From Streptomyces sp. CB03234 (GTDB lineage: Bacteria > Actinomycetota > Actinomycetes > Streptomycetales > Streptomycetaceae): a stretch of 64,000 nucleotides of DNA. The stretch is from assembly GCF_001905885.1 (NCBI RefSeq), contig NZ_LIYH01000001.1:1304169-1368168 (forward strand), given 5' to 3'. The notes beneath the pieces were generated by a model, which had not been told where the DNA came from, searched no databases, and saw nothing but the letters and a program-made list of their open reading frames with translations. Both the position numbers and the translations under genes were made by a program. This document shows positions 18,856 through 26,870 of the stretch, piece by piece; the first letter of the stretch is position 1, and every line of letters starts with the position of its first letter.

Positions 18856-19494
18856 GTGACCACATCCGCCAGAGACGGAGACTCCGTGAACGGCCCGCCC
18901 GGCACCGACGGCGACGACGACTCCACCGTCATAGCCGACTCCCTGGACCGTCCGGAGGCCTTCGCCGAGCTGTACAACCGGTACGCCGCCGACATCCACC
19001 GGTACGCCACCCGGCGGCTCGGCGACGCGGCCGCCGACGACATCACGGCCGACACTTTCCTCGCCGCCTTCCGGGGCCGCGCGCGCTACGACCAGGGCCG
19101 CGCCAACGCCCGCCCCTGGCTGTACGGCATCGCCGCCAACCTGATCGGCAAGCAGCGCCGCACCGAGGTCCGCGCGCTCAACGCGCTGGCCCGCACCGGC
19201 CACGACCCGGTCGCCGAGTCGTGGGTCGACCACGCCGACGACCGGGTCACCGCCCAGGCCGCCCACGGCCCCCTCGCCGGGGCGCTGGCGTCCCTGCCGG
19301 GCGGCGACCGGCACGTGCTGCTGCTGGTCGCCTGGGCGGACCTGACGTACCAGGAGGTCGCCGAGGCGCTCTCCATCCCCGTCGGGACGGTCCGCTCACG
19401 GCTCAACCGGGCGCGCAAGAAGGTACGGGCCGCGCTCGGCGACTGTGACCCCACCCTCGAACACGACTTCGCTGCGGAGGTCACCCATGGATGA
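18856..19494 (+). CDS. ECF RNA polymerase sigma factor
   Basis: A 212-residue group 4 sigma factor: region 2 at about 35-100 (FAELYNRYAADIHRYATRRL, ADDITADTFLAAF) and region 4 at about 135-195 with helix-turn-helix TYQEVAEALSIPVGTVRSRL. Start is GTG 18856. It overlaps the next gene by eight bases, the arrangement of ECF sigma factors with CU044_5270-type membrane partners, which probably control it. Target promoters are unknown. Confidence 0.9.
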   Translation: MTTSARDGDSVNGPPGTDGDDDSTVIADSLDRPEAFAELYNRYAADIHRYATRRLGDAAADDITADTFLAAFRGRARYDQGRANARPWLYGIAANLIGKQRRTEVRALNALARTGHDPVAESWVDHADDRVTAQAAHGPLAGALASLPGGDRHVLLLVAWADLTYQEVAEALSIPVGTVRSRLNRARKKVRAALGDCDPTLEHDFAAEVTHG

Positions 19495-20491
19495 GATGCG
19501 GACGCTCCAGGACTTCCGCGCGGACGCCCCCGCTCCCGACCGCGCCCGCCTCGCCCCCGGCCGCCAGCGCCTCCTCGACGAGGCCGCCCGCCCCCGGCGG
19601 CGCCTCCGGGCCGGCCGGCTCCTCGCGGTGGCGGGCGCGGTGGCGGCGGTCACCGCGGTGGCGACGCTCGCCACGCTGCTGCCGGCCGGGCAGGAGCCGG
19701 AGGAACCGGCGGCCAAGCCGCGGGCGGACCAGTGGATCTACCGCAAGACCGAGTGGCGGATGGTGAACTGCGGCTTCGGAGCAAGCGGCCGCGACGGCAT
19801 GGAGATGCTCAGCGTGAACCTCCACTACAGGAAGGAGGGAGAGTCCTGTGACCTGCGTAGCCTGCTGTCCCGCACGGAGGAGGCATGGGGGCGGTACGAC
19901 GGCTGGACCGAGGACATGGGCTCGCACGTCCCTCCCGCGCAGACCCCGTCGGGCGCCGCCTACGGGTGGGGCGGGACCGACATCCTCACGCCCCGGCAGT
20001 CGGACGCGCTCGTGGAGGACCTGCCGGACGACACCGATGGCGCCCTCGTCCTGATCCGGAAGCGGTCCATCCCCGACCGGGTGACCAGCGCGTGGCGGCT
20101 GACCCAGGCGCAGCGCGACTTCGCGGAGATCGCGGAGGTCCTGGCGACGGCGACCTCGATGCCCGAGGACAAGGGGAGGCTGCTGATCCGCACCGCCCAA
20201 GAGCTGCCGGGGGCCAAGGTGACGTCCACCGTCGTGCCGGGCGGGAAGGAGGCCCTCATGGCGCTGGGAGTCGAGGGCAACTACCGCGACTACTCCTACG
20301 AGCGGAACACCTTCGAGGTGCTGTTCGACCCGGAGACCCAGGCGTTCCGGGGCTTCCGGCTCGTGGCCGGGATCGGCTACTACGTCGGCGGCAAGAAGTC
20401 CGGCGGTCCCTACGTGGCCAAGGGCACCGTTCTCGCCACTGCCATGCGCCTCGCGACCAAGGTCGTCGACGCGCACGGCGCGCGCCCCTGA
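19487..20491 (+). CDS. CU044_5270-family membrane protein, probable partner of the ECF sigma factor
   Basis: A 334-residue protein with a short arginine-rich cytoplasmic N-terminus, one transmembrane helix at about 43-66 and a large extracellular C-terminal domain (AAWRLTQAQRDFAEIAEVLATATSMP is typical of the CU044_5270 family, which can act as anti-sigma or sensing partners). It has no zinc-binding HxxxCxxC motif. Start ATG 19487 has GGAGG nine bases upstream and lies inside the sigma factor 3' end. Its role as regulator of the sigma factor is inferred from pairing. Confidence 0.8.
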   Translation: MDEMRTLQDFRADAPAPDRARLAPGRQRLLDEAARPRRRLRAGRLLAVAGAVAAVTAVATLATLLPAGQEPEEPAAKPRADQWIYRKTEWRMVNCGFGASGRDGMEMLSVNLHYRKEGESCDLRSLLSRTEEAWGRYDGWTEDMGSHVPPAQTPSGAAYGWGGTDILTPRQSDALVEDLPDDTDGALVLIRKRSIPDRVTSAWRLTQAQRDFAEIAEVLATATSMPEDKGRLLIRTAQELPGAKVTSTVVPGGKEALMALGVEGNYRDYSYERNTFEVLFDPETQAFRGFRLVAGIGYYVGGKKSGGPYVAKGTVLATAMRLATKVVDAHGARP

Positions 20492-20495
20492 TCCA

Positions 20496-20550
20496 CCCGG
20501 ATCGGTCGCCCGCCCCGGCACGGGGGTCCGGGGCGGGCGACCGATCCGGG
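20496..20550 (+). terminator. Terminator of the sigma factor operon
   Basis: Perfect 23-bp stem (20496-20518 with 20528-20550) with a nine-base loop, starting four bases after the stop codon. No strong U-tract follows, as is common in Streptomyces. Confidence 0.85.
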
Positions 20551-20634
20551 GCTTACGGCCGGGGCTCACGGCCGGGGCGACCGGGAGGTGAGACCGGTTC
20601 GCTCGGACGGTGGCGCGGCGGTTAGGTTTCTGGC

Positions 20635-21618
20635 ATGACTTCTGCACCTCGTACCACCGGCGCCGTCGCCGCCGGCCTTGCCACCATCGCCGGCGACGGC
20701 ACCGTTCTCGACACCTGGTTCCCCGCTCCCGAGCTCGTCGCCGAGCCCGGGCCCTCGGGGACCGAGCGGCTCACCTCCGACCAGGCCGTGAACCTCCTCG
20801 GCGAAGGCGCCGCCAAGGCCATCCGGGTCGACGCCCGCCGAGGCGTCGAGGTCGTCGCCGTACGCACGGTCATCGCCTCGCTCGACGACAAGCCGCTCGA
20901 CACCCACGACGTCTACCTGCGTCTGCACCTGCTCAGCCACCGGCTCGTCAAGCCGCACGGCCAGAGCCTGGACGGGATCTTCGGGCTGCTGGCGAATGTG
21001 GCGTGGACCAGCCTCGGGCCCGTCGCCGTCGACGACATCGAGAAGGTCCGGCTGAACGCCCGCGCCGAGGGCCTGCACCTCCAGGTCACCAGCATCGACA
21101 AGTTCCCGCGCATGACGGACTACGTCGCGCCCAAGGGCGTACGCATCGCCGACGCCGACCGCGTGCGGCTCGGCGCGCACCTCGCCTCCGGGACCACCGT
21201 CATGCACGAGGGCTTCGTGAACTTCAACGCCGGCACGCTCGGCAGCTCCATGGTCGAGGGCCGCATCTCCGCGGGCGTCGTCATCGGCGACGGCACCGAC
21301 ATCGGCGGCGGCGCCTCCACCATGGGCACCCTCTCCGGTGGCGGCAACGTCATCATCTCCATCGGCGAGCGCTGCCTGATCGGCGCCGAGGCGGGCGTCG
21401 GCATCGCGCTCGGCGACGAGTGCGTCGTCGAGGCCGGTCTGTACGTCACGGCGGGCACGCGGGTGACCATGCCGGACGGGCAGATCGTCAAGGCCCGTGA
21501 GCTGTCCGGCGCCTCCAACATCCTCTTCCGCCGCAACTCGGTCACCGGCACCGTCGAGGCCCGGCCGAACAACGCGGTGTGGGGCGGCCTCAACGACATC
21601 CTCCACAGCCACAACTGA
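20635..21618 (+). CDS. dapD: Tetrahydrodipicolinate N-succinyltransferase
   Basis: Lysine/diaminopimelate pathway enzyme that succinylates tetrahydrodipicolinate using succinyl-CoA. The 327-residue protein is the long actinobacterial type, with left-handed beta-helix hexapeptide repeats in about residues 190-290 ([42 protein letters not shown]). No ribosome site precedes ATG 20635, but TAGGTT at 20623-20628 lies six bases before it, fitting a leaderless mRNA. A dapA-like gene is convergent 0.3 kb downstream. Confidence 0.95.
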   Translation: MTSAPRTTGAVAAGLATIAGDGTVLDTWFPAPELVAEPGPSGTERLTSDQAVNLLGEGAAKAIRVDARRGVEVVAVRTVIASLDDKPLDTHDVYLRLHLLSHRLVKPHGQSLDGIFGLLANVAWTSLGPVAVDDIEKVRLNARAEGLHLQVTSIDKFPRMTDYVAPKGVRIADADRVRLGAHLASGTTVMHEGFVNFNAGTLGSSMVEGRISAGVVIGDGTDIGGGASTMGTLSGGGNVIISIGERCLIGAEAGVGIALGDECVVEAGLYVTAGTRVTMPDGQIVKARELSGASNILFRRNSVTGTVEARPNNAVWGGLNDILHSHN

Positions 21619-21685
21619 TTCGTGTGATTGTGCGTAACCTTTCCGCCAGTCGGGTGGATAAGCAGGTTGCGCACAGTCACACGAA
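21619..21685 (+). repeat. 21-bp inverted repeat between dapD and a small secreted protein gene
   Basis: Arms 21619-21639 and 21665-21685 match at 19 of 21 positions; in RNA both mismatches become G-U pairs, so the stem would be continuous. The loop is 25 bases. It starts directly after the dapD stop and has no U-tract. It may end dapD transcription or structure the leader of the next gene. Confidence 0.7.
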
Positions 21686-21730
21686 CGGGCAAACGGGCTA
21701 ACCGGCAACCCGGCAAGGCGAGGAACGTAT

Positions 21731-21955
21731 ATGAACACCAGCAGGCTGATCGCTCTGGGCGTGCTCGCGCTGGGCGCGGTCCTTCCGGCTGTGGTCGCGC
21801 TGCCGTCGGGCGTCGCGTACGCGGACGAGACGCACCACGGCTCCGACAACGGACACCGCATTTCCCTGCTGTCGATCGGTCAGGTCGACGACCCGATGGA
21901 GGACGTGCTGGAGCACGTCGCCATCCTCGGTCACAACAAGGTCGTCGGCTCCTGA
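21731..21955 (+). CDS. Small secreted protein of unknown function
   Basis: A 74-residue precursor with a clear Sec signal peptide (residues 1-31, hydrophobic core LIALGVLALGAVLPAVVAL, cleavage probably after AYA). The mature 43 residues start DETHHGSDNGHR and contain a hydrophobic-acidic alternating stretch ISLLSIGQVDDPMEDVLEHVAIL; no cysteine. A GAGG ribosome site precedes the ATG. Its last 25 bases overlap the convergent dapA-like gene. I do not recognise the family; chaplin and rodlin signatures are absent. Confidence 0.75.
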   Translation: MNTSRLIALGVLALGAVLPAVVALPSGVAYADETHHGSDNGHRISLLSIGQVDDPMEDVLEHVAILGHNKVVGS

Positions 21956-22833
21956 ACCAGTTCCTCGTACGCCGCCCGCAGCCCGTCGACCGCCTCCCGG
22001 TCGGCGGGCTGCAGCGGTTCCCGGACCGGGCCCGCGTCCAGCAGCGCCTTCACCGTCACCGTGCCCGGCAGGCCCGACGCCATCATCAGCTCCGCCAGTG
22101 GCATGGTGAGCTGGTTGAGCCGGGCGGCCCGCGCGGTGTCGCCCGCGTCGAACGCGTCCAGCACCGCGCGCATCCGACGGGGCGCCACATTGGCCACCGT
22201 ACTGATGAAGCCCGCGCCGCCGATCGCGTACAGCGGCAGGTTCATCTCCTCGCAGCCCGAGTAGTACGCCAGTGACGTGCGGGCCAGGACCTTCGTGGAG
22301 CCGAGCAGGTCGTACGCGCAGTCCTTGACGGCCACGACCCGCGGGTGCTCGGCCAGCCGCAGCACCGTCTCCGGCTCGATGCGCGTGCCGGTGCGGGCGG
22401 GGATGTCGTACAGCGCCAGGGGGAGGCCCGTCGCGTCCGCCACCCGCCGGAAGTGGGCCTCGACGGCCGCCTGGGGCGGGCGGCTGTAGTACGGGGGGAC
22501 CACCAGCAGGCCGTCCGCGCCCGCCCGCTCCGCCTGGCGGGCCAGCTCCACCGTGTGCGCCGTGTCCGCGGTACCCACGCCCGCGACGAGCGGGGTGCCC
22601 GGACCGAGCGCGTCCCGCACCGCCCGCAACAGTGCCGCCTTCTCGGCGTCCGTGGTGGTCGGGGACTCTCCTGTCGTCCCGTTCAGCACCAGGCCGTCGC
22701 AGCCCTGGGCCACCAGGCCGGCGGCCAGCTTCTGTGCCCGGTCCAGGTCGAGGGCGCCGGAGGCGGTGAAGGGCGTGACCATGGCGCACAGGGCGCGGCC
22801 GAAGGGGCGGGGAGGTGACGTGGTGAGGGTCAT
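21931..22833 (-). CDS. dapA: 4-hydroxy-tetrahydrodipicolinate synthase (DapA family)
   Basis: Class I aldolase-fold enzyme (300 residues) condensing pyruvate with aspartate semialdehyde in lysine biosynthesis. The DapA signature NGTTGESPTT is at 51-60, Y142 and R147 in LYDIPARTG, Schiff-base lysine K170 in VVAVKDC, and the PPYYSRPP loop tyrosine is present. The arginine that binds the semialdehyde carboxylate favours true DapA over the KdgD type. Start is ATG 22833; a GTG six codons upstream is possible. Streptomyces often have several dapA paralogues, so it may not be the only one. Confidence 0.8.
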   Translation of the reverse strand: MTLTTSPPRPFGRALCAMVTPFTASGALDLDRAQKLAAGLVAQGCDGLVLNGTTGESPTTTDAEKAALLRAVRDALGPGTPLVAGVGTADTAHTVELARQAERAGADGLLVVPPYYSRPPQAAVEAHFRRVADATGLPLALYDIPARTGTRIEPETVLRLAEHPRVVAVKDCAYDLLGSTKVLARTSLAYYSGCEEMNLPLYAIGGAGFISTVANVAPRRMRAVLDAFDAGDTARAARLNQLTMPLAELMMASGLPGTVTVKALLDAGPVREPLQPADREAVDGLRAAYEELVQEPTTLL

Positions 22834-22977
22834 GGCCGCAGTGTGCGGCACAGGAAGGTGTAGGACTACTTAGTTCTTCTTTGGGTGAATGGCAAGTCTT
22901 GCTGAAGTATCCCGCTGGTTCCGGCACCGCTCGGCGGGGTACCCGGAGCTTCCCGTACGAGATGGGAGGCGATCCGC

Positions 22978-23367
22978 GTGGCCGGAGAACCGTCGGTCGG
23001 CGAGCTGGTGAAGCAGGCGTCGGAACAGCTCTCCGACCTGGTGAAGACCGAGATGCGCACCGCGCAGGCCGAGATGATGCAGAAGGGGAAACGGGCGGGC
23101 AAGGGCGGCGGGATGCTGGGGGCCGCGGCGGCCGTCGGCTACGTCGGGCTGATCGGCGTGTGGGCCAGCGTGGCCGCCGCGCTGGCGATCCCGCTCGACG
23201 TCTGGCTCGCCGTGCTCATCGCGACCGTCCTGTTCCTGGCGGTCGCCGGGGTGCTCGCCCTGCTGGGCCGTACGCAGCTGAAACGCGCGGTGCCGCCCAA
23301 GCCGGAGCGGGCGATCGACGGTGTGCGTTCGGACGTCCACGAGATCAAGGAGAGGGTCCACCGATGA
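22978..23367 (+). CDS. Holin-X/DUF1469 membrane protein
   Basis: A 129-residue protein: N-terminal amphipathic helix (residues 5-40, LVKQASEQLSDLVKTEMRTA), then two transmembrane helices (about 48-70 and 76-98). This matches the actinobacterial holin superfamily III / phage-holin-family annotation, though no phage genes are near. GGGAGG lies upstream of the GTG. It is the first gene of a coupled trio with DUF3618 and DUF4235 proteins, seen together in many Streptomyces. Function is unknown; the name holin is by similarity only. Confidence 0.85.
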   Translation: MAGEPSVGELVKQASEQLSDLVKTEMRTAQAEMMQKGKRAGKGGGMLGAAAAVGYVGLIGVWASVAAALAIPLDVWLAVLIATVLFLAVAGVLALLGRTQLKRAVPPKPERAIDGVRSDVHEIKERVHR

Positions 23368-23621
23368 CACGGGACACGCCCCACAGCCCGGGACCTGACG
23401 AACTCCGCCTTCAGGCGGCACGCAAACGGCAGGAACTGGGCGAGACCATCGACCAGCTGATGGCCAAGACGGACGTGAAGGCGCGGGCCGCCCACCTGGT
23501 GCACGACAAGACCCCGGAACCGGTACGCGAACATCCGCGCCGGCTCCTCGCGGCGGTCGCCGCGGTCGTCGTCGCGGGCGTGGTGCTCTGGCAGCTGCGG
23601 CGCACCGGGAAGTGGGGGTGA
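23364..23621 (+). CDS. DUF3618 protein
   Basis: An 85-residue protein with the DUF3618 pattern: RLQAARKRQELGETIDQLMAKTDVKARA (residues 16-43), a basic linker and one C-terminal transmembrane helix (about 61-78). ATGA overlap with the holin-X gene. Probably a membrane-tethered coiled protein acting with its neighbours; the actual role is unknown. Confidence 0.85.
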   Translation: MTRDTPHSPGPDELRLQAARKRQELGETIDQLMAKTDVKARAAHLVHDKTPEPVREHPRRLLAAVAAVVVAGVVLWQLRRTGKWG

Positions 23622-23626
23622 CGCCG

Positions 23627-23932
23627 ATGACGCGCCAGAAGGACCAGAAGGACCAGAAGAAGAAAAAGAAGAAGAAGCAGAAGATCCTCTACCGGCCGGT
23701 CGGCATCCTGCTCGGCATGGCGAGCGGCGCCGCGGCCAGCGCCCTGTTCTCCCGCGCCTGGGCGATGATCGGCAGCGGTGACGCCCCGGACGCCATGGAC
23801 GAGGAACGGGAGTGGAAGGAGATCCTGCTGGCGGCGGCCGTGCAGGGCGCGATCTTCGCGGTGGTCAAGGCCGCGGTGGACCGCAGCGGCGCGGTCGGTG
23901 TCCGCCGGCTGACCGGCACCTGGCCGGCCTGA
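23627..23932 (+). CDS. DUF4235 membrane protein
   Basis: A 101-residue protein with a lysine-rich N-terminus (KKKKKKKQK, residues 11-19), then hydrophobic segments around 25-45 and 68-85, as in DUF4235. It starts five bases after the DUF3618 stop. Third member of the trio and followed by a long hairpin. Function unknown. Confidence 0.82.
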   Translation: MTRQKDQKDQKKKKKKKQKILYRPVGILLGMASGAAASALFSRAWAMIGSGDAPDAMDEEREWKEILLAAAVQGAIFAVVKAAVDRSGAVGVRRLTGTWPA

Positions 23933-23951
23933 CGGACCGGCCCCGGAGGCC

Positions 23952-24009
23952 GGTGCGCGGCTGTGCGCTCCCTGTTGCTCGTCAACAGGCCGGCGCGCAG
24001 CCGCGCACC
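23952..24009 (+). terminator. Terminator of the holin-X/DUF3618/DUF4235 operon
   Basis: Outer 17-bp stem 23952-23968 with 23993-24009 (one G-U pair in RNA) plus an inner 6-bp stem CTGTTG/CAACAG (23972-23977, 23983-23988). It lies 20 bases after the DUF4235 stop. Confidence 0.75.
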
Positions 24010-24105
24010 CGTGCCCGGCGCCTCTTGACCTCAACCGCGCTTGGGATTCGAGCATGGTCATGCGGCCGCGCCACACGGGGGTGCGGCATCCGAGGAGGGC
24101 ATGAC

Positions 24106-24768
24106 ATGACCGTGATCAAGGTCAGCACCTGGCGCGTCGGTACACCGGAGCGGCAGCGGGCCGCCGTCGACGCCATCGCCAAGACCTGGGCGGGACGGGA
24201 CTGGCCGGACGTGGGGCCGCTCTCGTACAGCGTGTACACCGGTGAGGACGGGGACACCCTGCTGCACTACTCGCGGTGGACGAGCGAGGAGGCGTACCAG
24301 GAGTTCTTCCGGTCCCACCGGGACGACCGGAACCGCGAGACCGACGCCGCCGTGCCCGGTATCGAGCGGGCAGGACTGCACTCGTACGAGCTCTACCGCA
24401 GCGGCCGGCTGAACCCCGGCGACACCCGCGTACCCGGCTGCGTGGTGATCGTCGACGTCGAGTTCGACGGACCGGACGCCGACCGGCAACGGGCGTGGGT
24501 GGACGCGGTGTTCGAGGCCCTGGAGACCGATCCGAGCCCGCACCCCGGCGGGATCTCCGCGCACTTCCACGTCAGCCTCGACGGCACCCGCGTCCTCAAC
24601 TACGCCGAGTGGGAGAGCGCCGAGGCCCACATCGAGGCGCTCGCCGCGCCCGGCGACGGGGTCGGGTCGGCGACACCGCAGTGGCGGAAGGTGCGGACGT
24701 ACCCCGGCGTCGTCGGTGGCGCCGTGAAGCGGTACGCGCCCGCGCTGAGCTTCAGCGCGGGCGCGTGA
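24106..24768 (+). CDS. Tandem antibiotic-biosynthesis-monooxygenase (ABM) domain protein
   Basis: A 220-residue protein made of two ferredoxin-like ABM-type repeats: residues 1-100 (DGDTLLHYSRWTSEEAYQEF) and 110-215 (DGTRVLNYAEWESAEAHIEA). The shared L-x-Y-x-x-W-x-S-x-E-A-Y/H pattern shows the internal duplication. Such proteins include cofactor-free monooxygenases and heme-degrading enzymes, but many have no known reaction. GAGGAGGG precedes the ATG. It stands alone. Specific substrate unknown. Confidence 0.8.
   Translation: MTVIKVSTWRVGTPERQRAAVDAIAKTWAGRDWPDVGPLSYSVYTGEDGDTLLHYSRWTSEEAYQEFFRSHRDDRNRETDAAVPGIERAGLHSYELYRSGRLNPGDTRVPGCVVIVDVEFDGPDADRQRAWVDAVFEALETDPSPHPGGISAHFHVSLDGTRVLNYAEWESAEAHIEALAAPGDGVGSATPQWRKVRTYPGVVGGAVKRYAPALSFSAGA
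24735..24765 (+). terminator. Hairpin overlapping the 3' end of the ABM gene
   Basis: Perfect 14-bp stem (24735-24748 with 24752-24765), three-base loop, lying entirely inside the last codons and ending just before the stop TGA. Likely terminator, folded from coding sequence. Confidence 0.6.
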
Positions 24769-24780
24769 CGAGGGGCCTTA

Positions 24781-24826
24781 CGGGCTCACGGCCTACGGGC
24801 TCACGGGCTCACGGGCTCACGGGCGG
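24781..24826. repeat. Short tandem CGGGCTCA repeats
   Basis: The octamer CGGGCTCA occurs at 24781, 24796, 24804 and 24812 in the gap between the convergent ABM and nuclease genes, three of them in direct tandem. Probably slippage-derived filler. Confidence 0.7.
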
Positions 24827-26673
24827 AAGCGCAGCACCTGCGGGTCGTGGTCGCTGTTCTGCTCGGCGAACTCGGCGTTGATGTGGACGCTGTCGTACTC
24901 GAAGCGGCGGATCGACGGGCTGGTCAGGATCTGGTCCAGCACCTGGCTGTTGCCCTGGTAGACGTAGGAGTAGCGCTCGCCGCGCGGCAGCGAGGTGACC
25001 GCCGCGTGGAGCGCGCCGCCGTCCGTCAGCGCCTTCGTCGTCTCGGAGAACTCGAAGTCGTTGATGTCGCCGAGGACGACGACATCGGCGGTGCGCTGGA
25101 CGTGCAGGATGTCCTTGACGAAGGCGTTGACGGCCTGTGCCTGCTGGAGGCGCTTGACCTCGGAGGAACGGTTCGGCGGCTGGCGGTGCGAGACCAGCGA
25201 CTCGTCGCCGCCCTTGGAGCCGAAGTGGTTCGCGATGACGAAGACCGTACGGCCCCGGAAGGTGAACTCGCCGGCCAGCGGCTTACGGCTGTTGTCCCAC
25301 GCCGGGTTCGCCGGGTCGATCCGGCCGGGGGAGTGGGTCAGCGCCGCCCGCCCCTTCTCCTGTACGACACCGGTCGCCGTCGTCGCGTCACCGGCCGCGC
25401 GGTCCGTGAACGACACGCGCTCGGGGTTGAAGAGGAAGACCTGGCGGATGTTGCCGCCAGGCTCGCCGCCGTCCTTGTTGTTGACCGGGTCGATGGTGCG
25501 CCACTCGTACGCAGGGCCGCCGGCCGCGACGATCGCGTCCGTGAACTTCTTCAGCGTCTGGTCGGCGGCGACCGTACCGTCGTTCTTCGCGCCGTTGTTG
25601 TCCTGGATCTCCTCCAGGGCGACGATGTCGGGCGAGGCCAGGTTGTCCACGACCGCCTTCGCGAGCGCGTCGAACTTCCCCTGCGGGTCGGACGGATCGA
25701 GGTTCTCGACGTTGTACGTCGCCACCGCCAGCTCGCCGCGCTGCTGCTTCTCGGTCGTCTCGCGCTCCAGGCCCCGGTCGGCGACCGTGCCGAGGGTACG
25801 GGCCGTGAGGGTGTAGCCGCCGAACTGGTTGAAGTCCAGCGGGCCCTCGGTCGTCCCGGTCAGCCAGTCGCCCACGTTCGCCTTCGGGAACGGCTGCTGG
25901 GCGATCGGCGTGAGCGACTGGATCTGGAGGCGGCCGGTGTTCTGGGAGGTGTACGAGCCGTAGACCGTGCCGCCGCGCCGGTTGTCGTTCTCGTGCGGCT
26001 TCACCGTCACCCACAGCTCGTGGTGCCTGCTGGTCGCGCCGACGACCCGGGAGGAGCCGATGCGGACGTTGGTGCCCTCCAGGGACTCGTAGTGGTCCAG
26101 GGCGTACGAACCCGGCTGGAGGGTGAGGCCGTTGATGGAACCGCCGGCCGCCGGGTCGCCCTCGGGGGCGTACGCGGAGGGGACCGAGCGGGCGGTGATG
26201 GTGGTGGGCGCGGGGAGCGGGTTGCCGGAGGAGGTGACGGTGACGGTGGGCCTGGTGATCTGTGTGAGCGACTGGTTGCCGGAGGACGTGCCGCCAGGGA
26301 CGTACTCGGTGACCGTGCCGGAGACGGTGACCGCGTCACCGACGGCGACGGTCGGGACGGAGCCGGTGTAGACGAAGACGCCCTCGCTGGTGGCAGGGTT
26401 GTCGTCGCCCTGCGGGTCCTGGAACCAGAAGCCGCGCGAGCCGTACGTCCGTACGCCGGTGACGATGCCGGACACTCCGCTGACCTGCTGCCCGGCCAGG
26501 GGGGATATGCGGGTGGTGCCCTGGATGTCGTGGATGCGTATCGCGGTGGCGGTGGCCTCGTCGGCCGTGGCGGTTGCCGTTCCGGCGGCGAGCAGCCCGG
26601 CGGCGAGGGCGGTGGCGACGACGGCCGAGACGGCGGCGGTTCTCGGCGCGGTTCTCGGCAGGGAGGAAGGCAT
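24817..26673 (-). CDS. Secreted endonuclease/exonuclease/phosphatase-family protein (ExeM-like)
   Basis: A 618-residue exported protein. Signal peptide about 1-36 (VVATALAAGLLAAGTATATA). The N-terminal part (about 45-310) resembles the OB-fold/LTD-like region of ExeM-type extracellular nucleases (GIVTGVRTYGSRGFWFQDPQGDDNP). The C-terminal EEP domain (about 335-618) has NVENLDPSD, ALEEIQDN, GDINDFEFS and the catalytic NSDHDPQVLRF. Expected to degrade extracellular DNA or phosphoesters. The start chosen is ATG 26673, preceded by GAGG-rich sequence. No sorting motif is seen. Confidence 0.88.
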   Translation of the reverse strand: MPSSLPRTAPRTAAVSAVVATALAAGLLAAGTATATADEATATAIRIHDIQGTTRISPLAGQQVSGVSGIVTGVRTYGSRGFWFQDPQGDDNPATSEGVFVYTGSVPTVAVGDAVTVSGTVTEYVPGGTSSGNQSLTQITRPTVTVTSSGNPLPAPTTITARSVPSAYAPEGDPAAGGSINGLTLQPGSYALDHYESLEGTNVRIGSSRVVGATSRHHELWVTVKPHENDNRRGGTVYGSYTSQNTGRLQIQSLTPIAQQPFPKANVGDWLTGTTEGPLDFNQFGGYTLTARTLGTVADRGLERETTEKQQRGELAVATYNVENLDPSDPQGKFDALAKAVVDNLASPDIVALEEIQDNNGAKNDGTVAADQTLKKFTDAIVAAGGPAYEWRTIDPVNNKDGGEPGGNIRQVFLFNPERVSFTDRAAGDATTATGVVQEKGRAALTHSPGRIDPANPAWDNSRKPLAGEFTFRGRTVFVIANHFGSKGGDESLVSHRQPPNRSSEVKRLQQAQAVNAFVKDILHVQRTADVVVLGDINDFEFSETTKALTDGGALHAAVTSLPRGERYSYVYQGNSQVLDQILTSPSIRRFEYDSVHINAEFAEQNSDHDPQVLRFRP

Positions 26674-26870
26674 CACTGGGCTCCGATGAGGTCGTGGGAG
26701 GTACTGAGCGGTAGCTCTACGCGCGTCAATCTCTTGGCTGAGCACCGCACTTGTCAAGGGTTCACGGATGTACGGGCTTTGACCGGTACATGAACTGCCA
26801 GGCATGCGCCCGAATGCGTCTACGCTGGGGGCCGCCCGACCCCCACGTACGCGCCGAGGAGAGACCCCAG

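Noticed and set aside
22978-23932. Prophage remnant suggested by the holin annotation
   Set aside because: No integrase, endolysin, structural or packaging genes or att-like repeats are nearby; the trio is a chromosomal Streptomyces unit.
26123-26371. Plus-strand open frames opposite the secreted nuclease gene
   Set aside because: They lack ribosome sites and family motifs and lie wholly inside a well-supported minus-strand gene.
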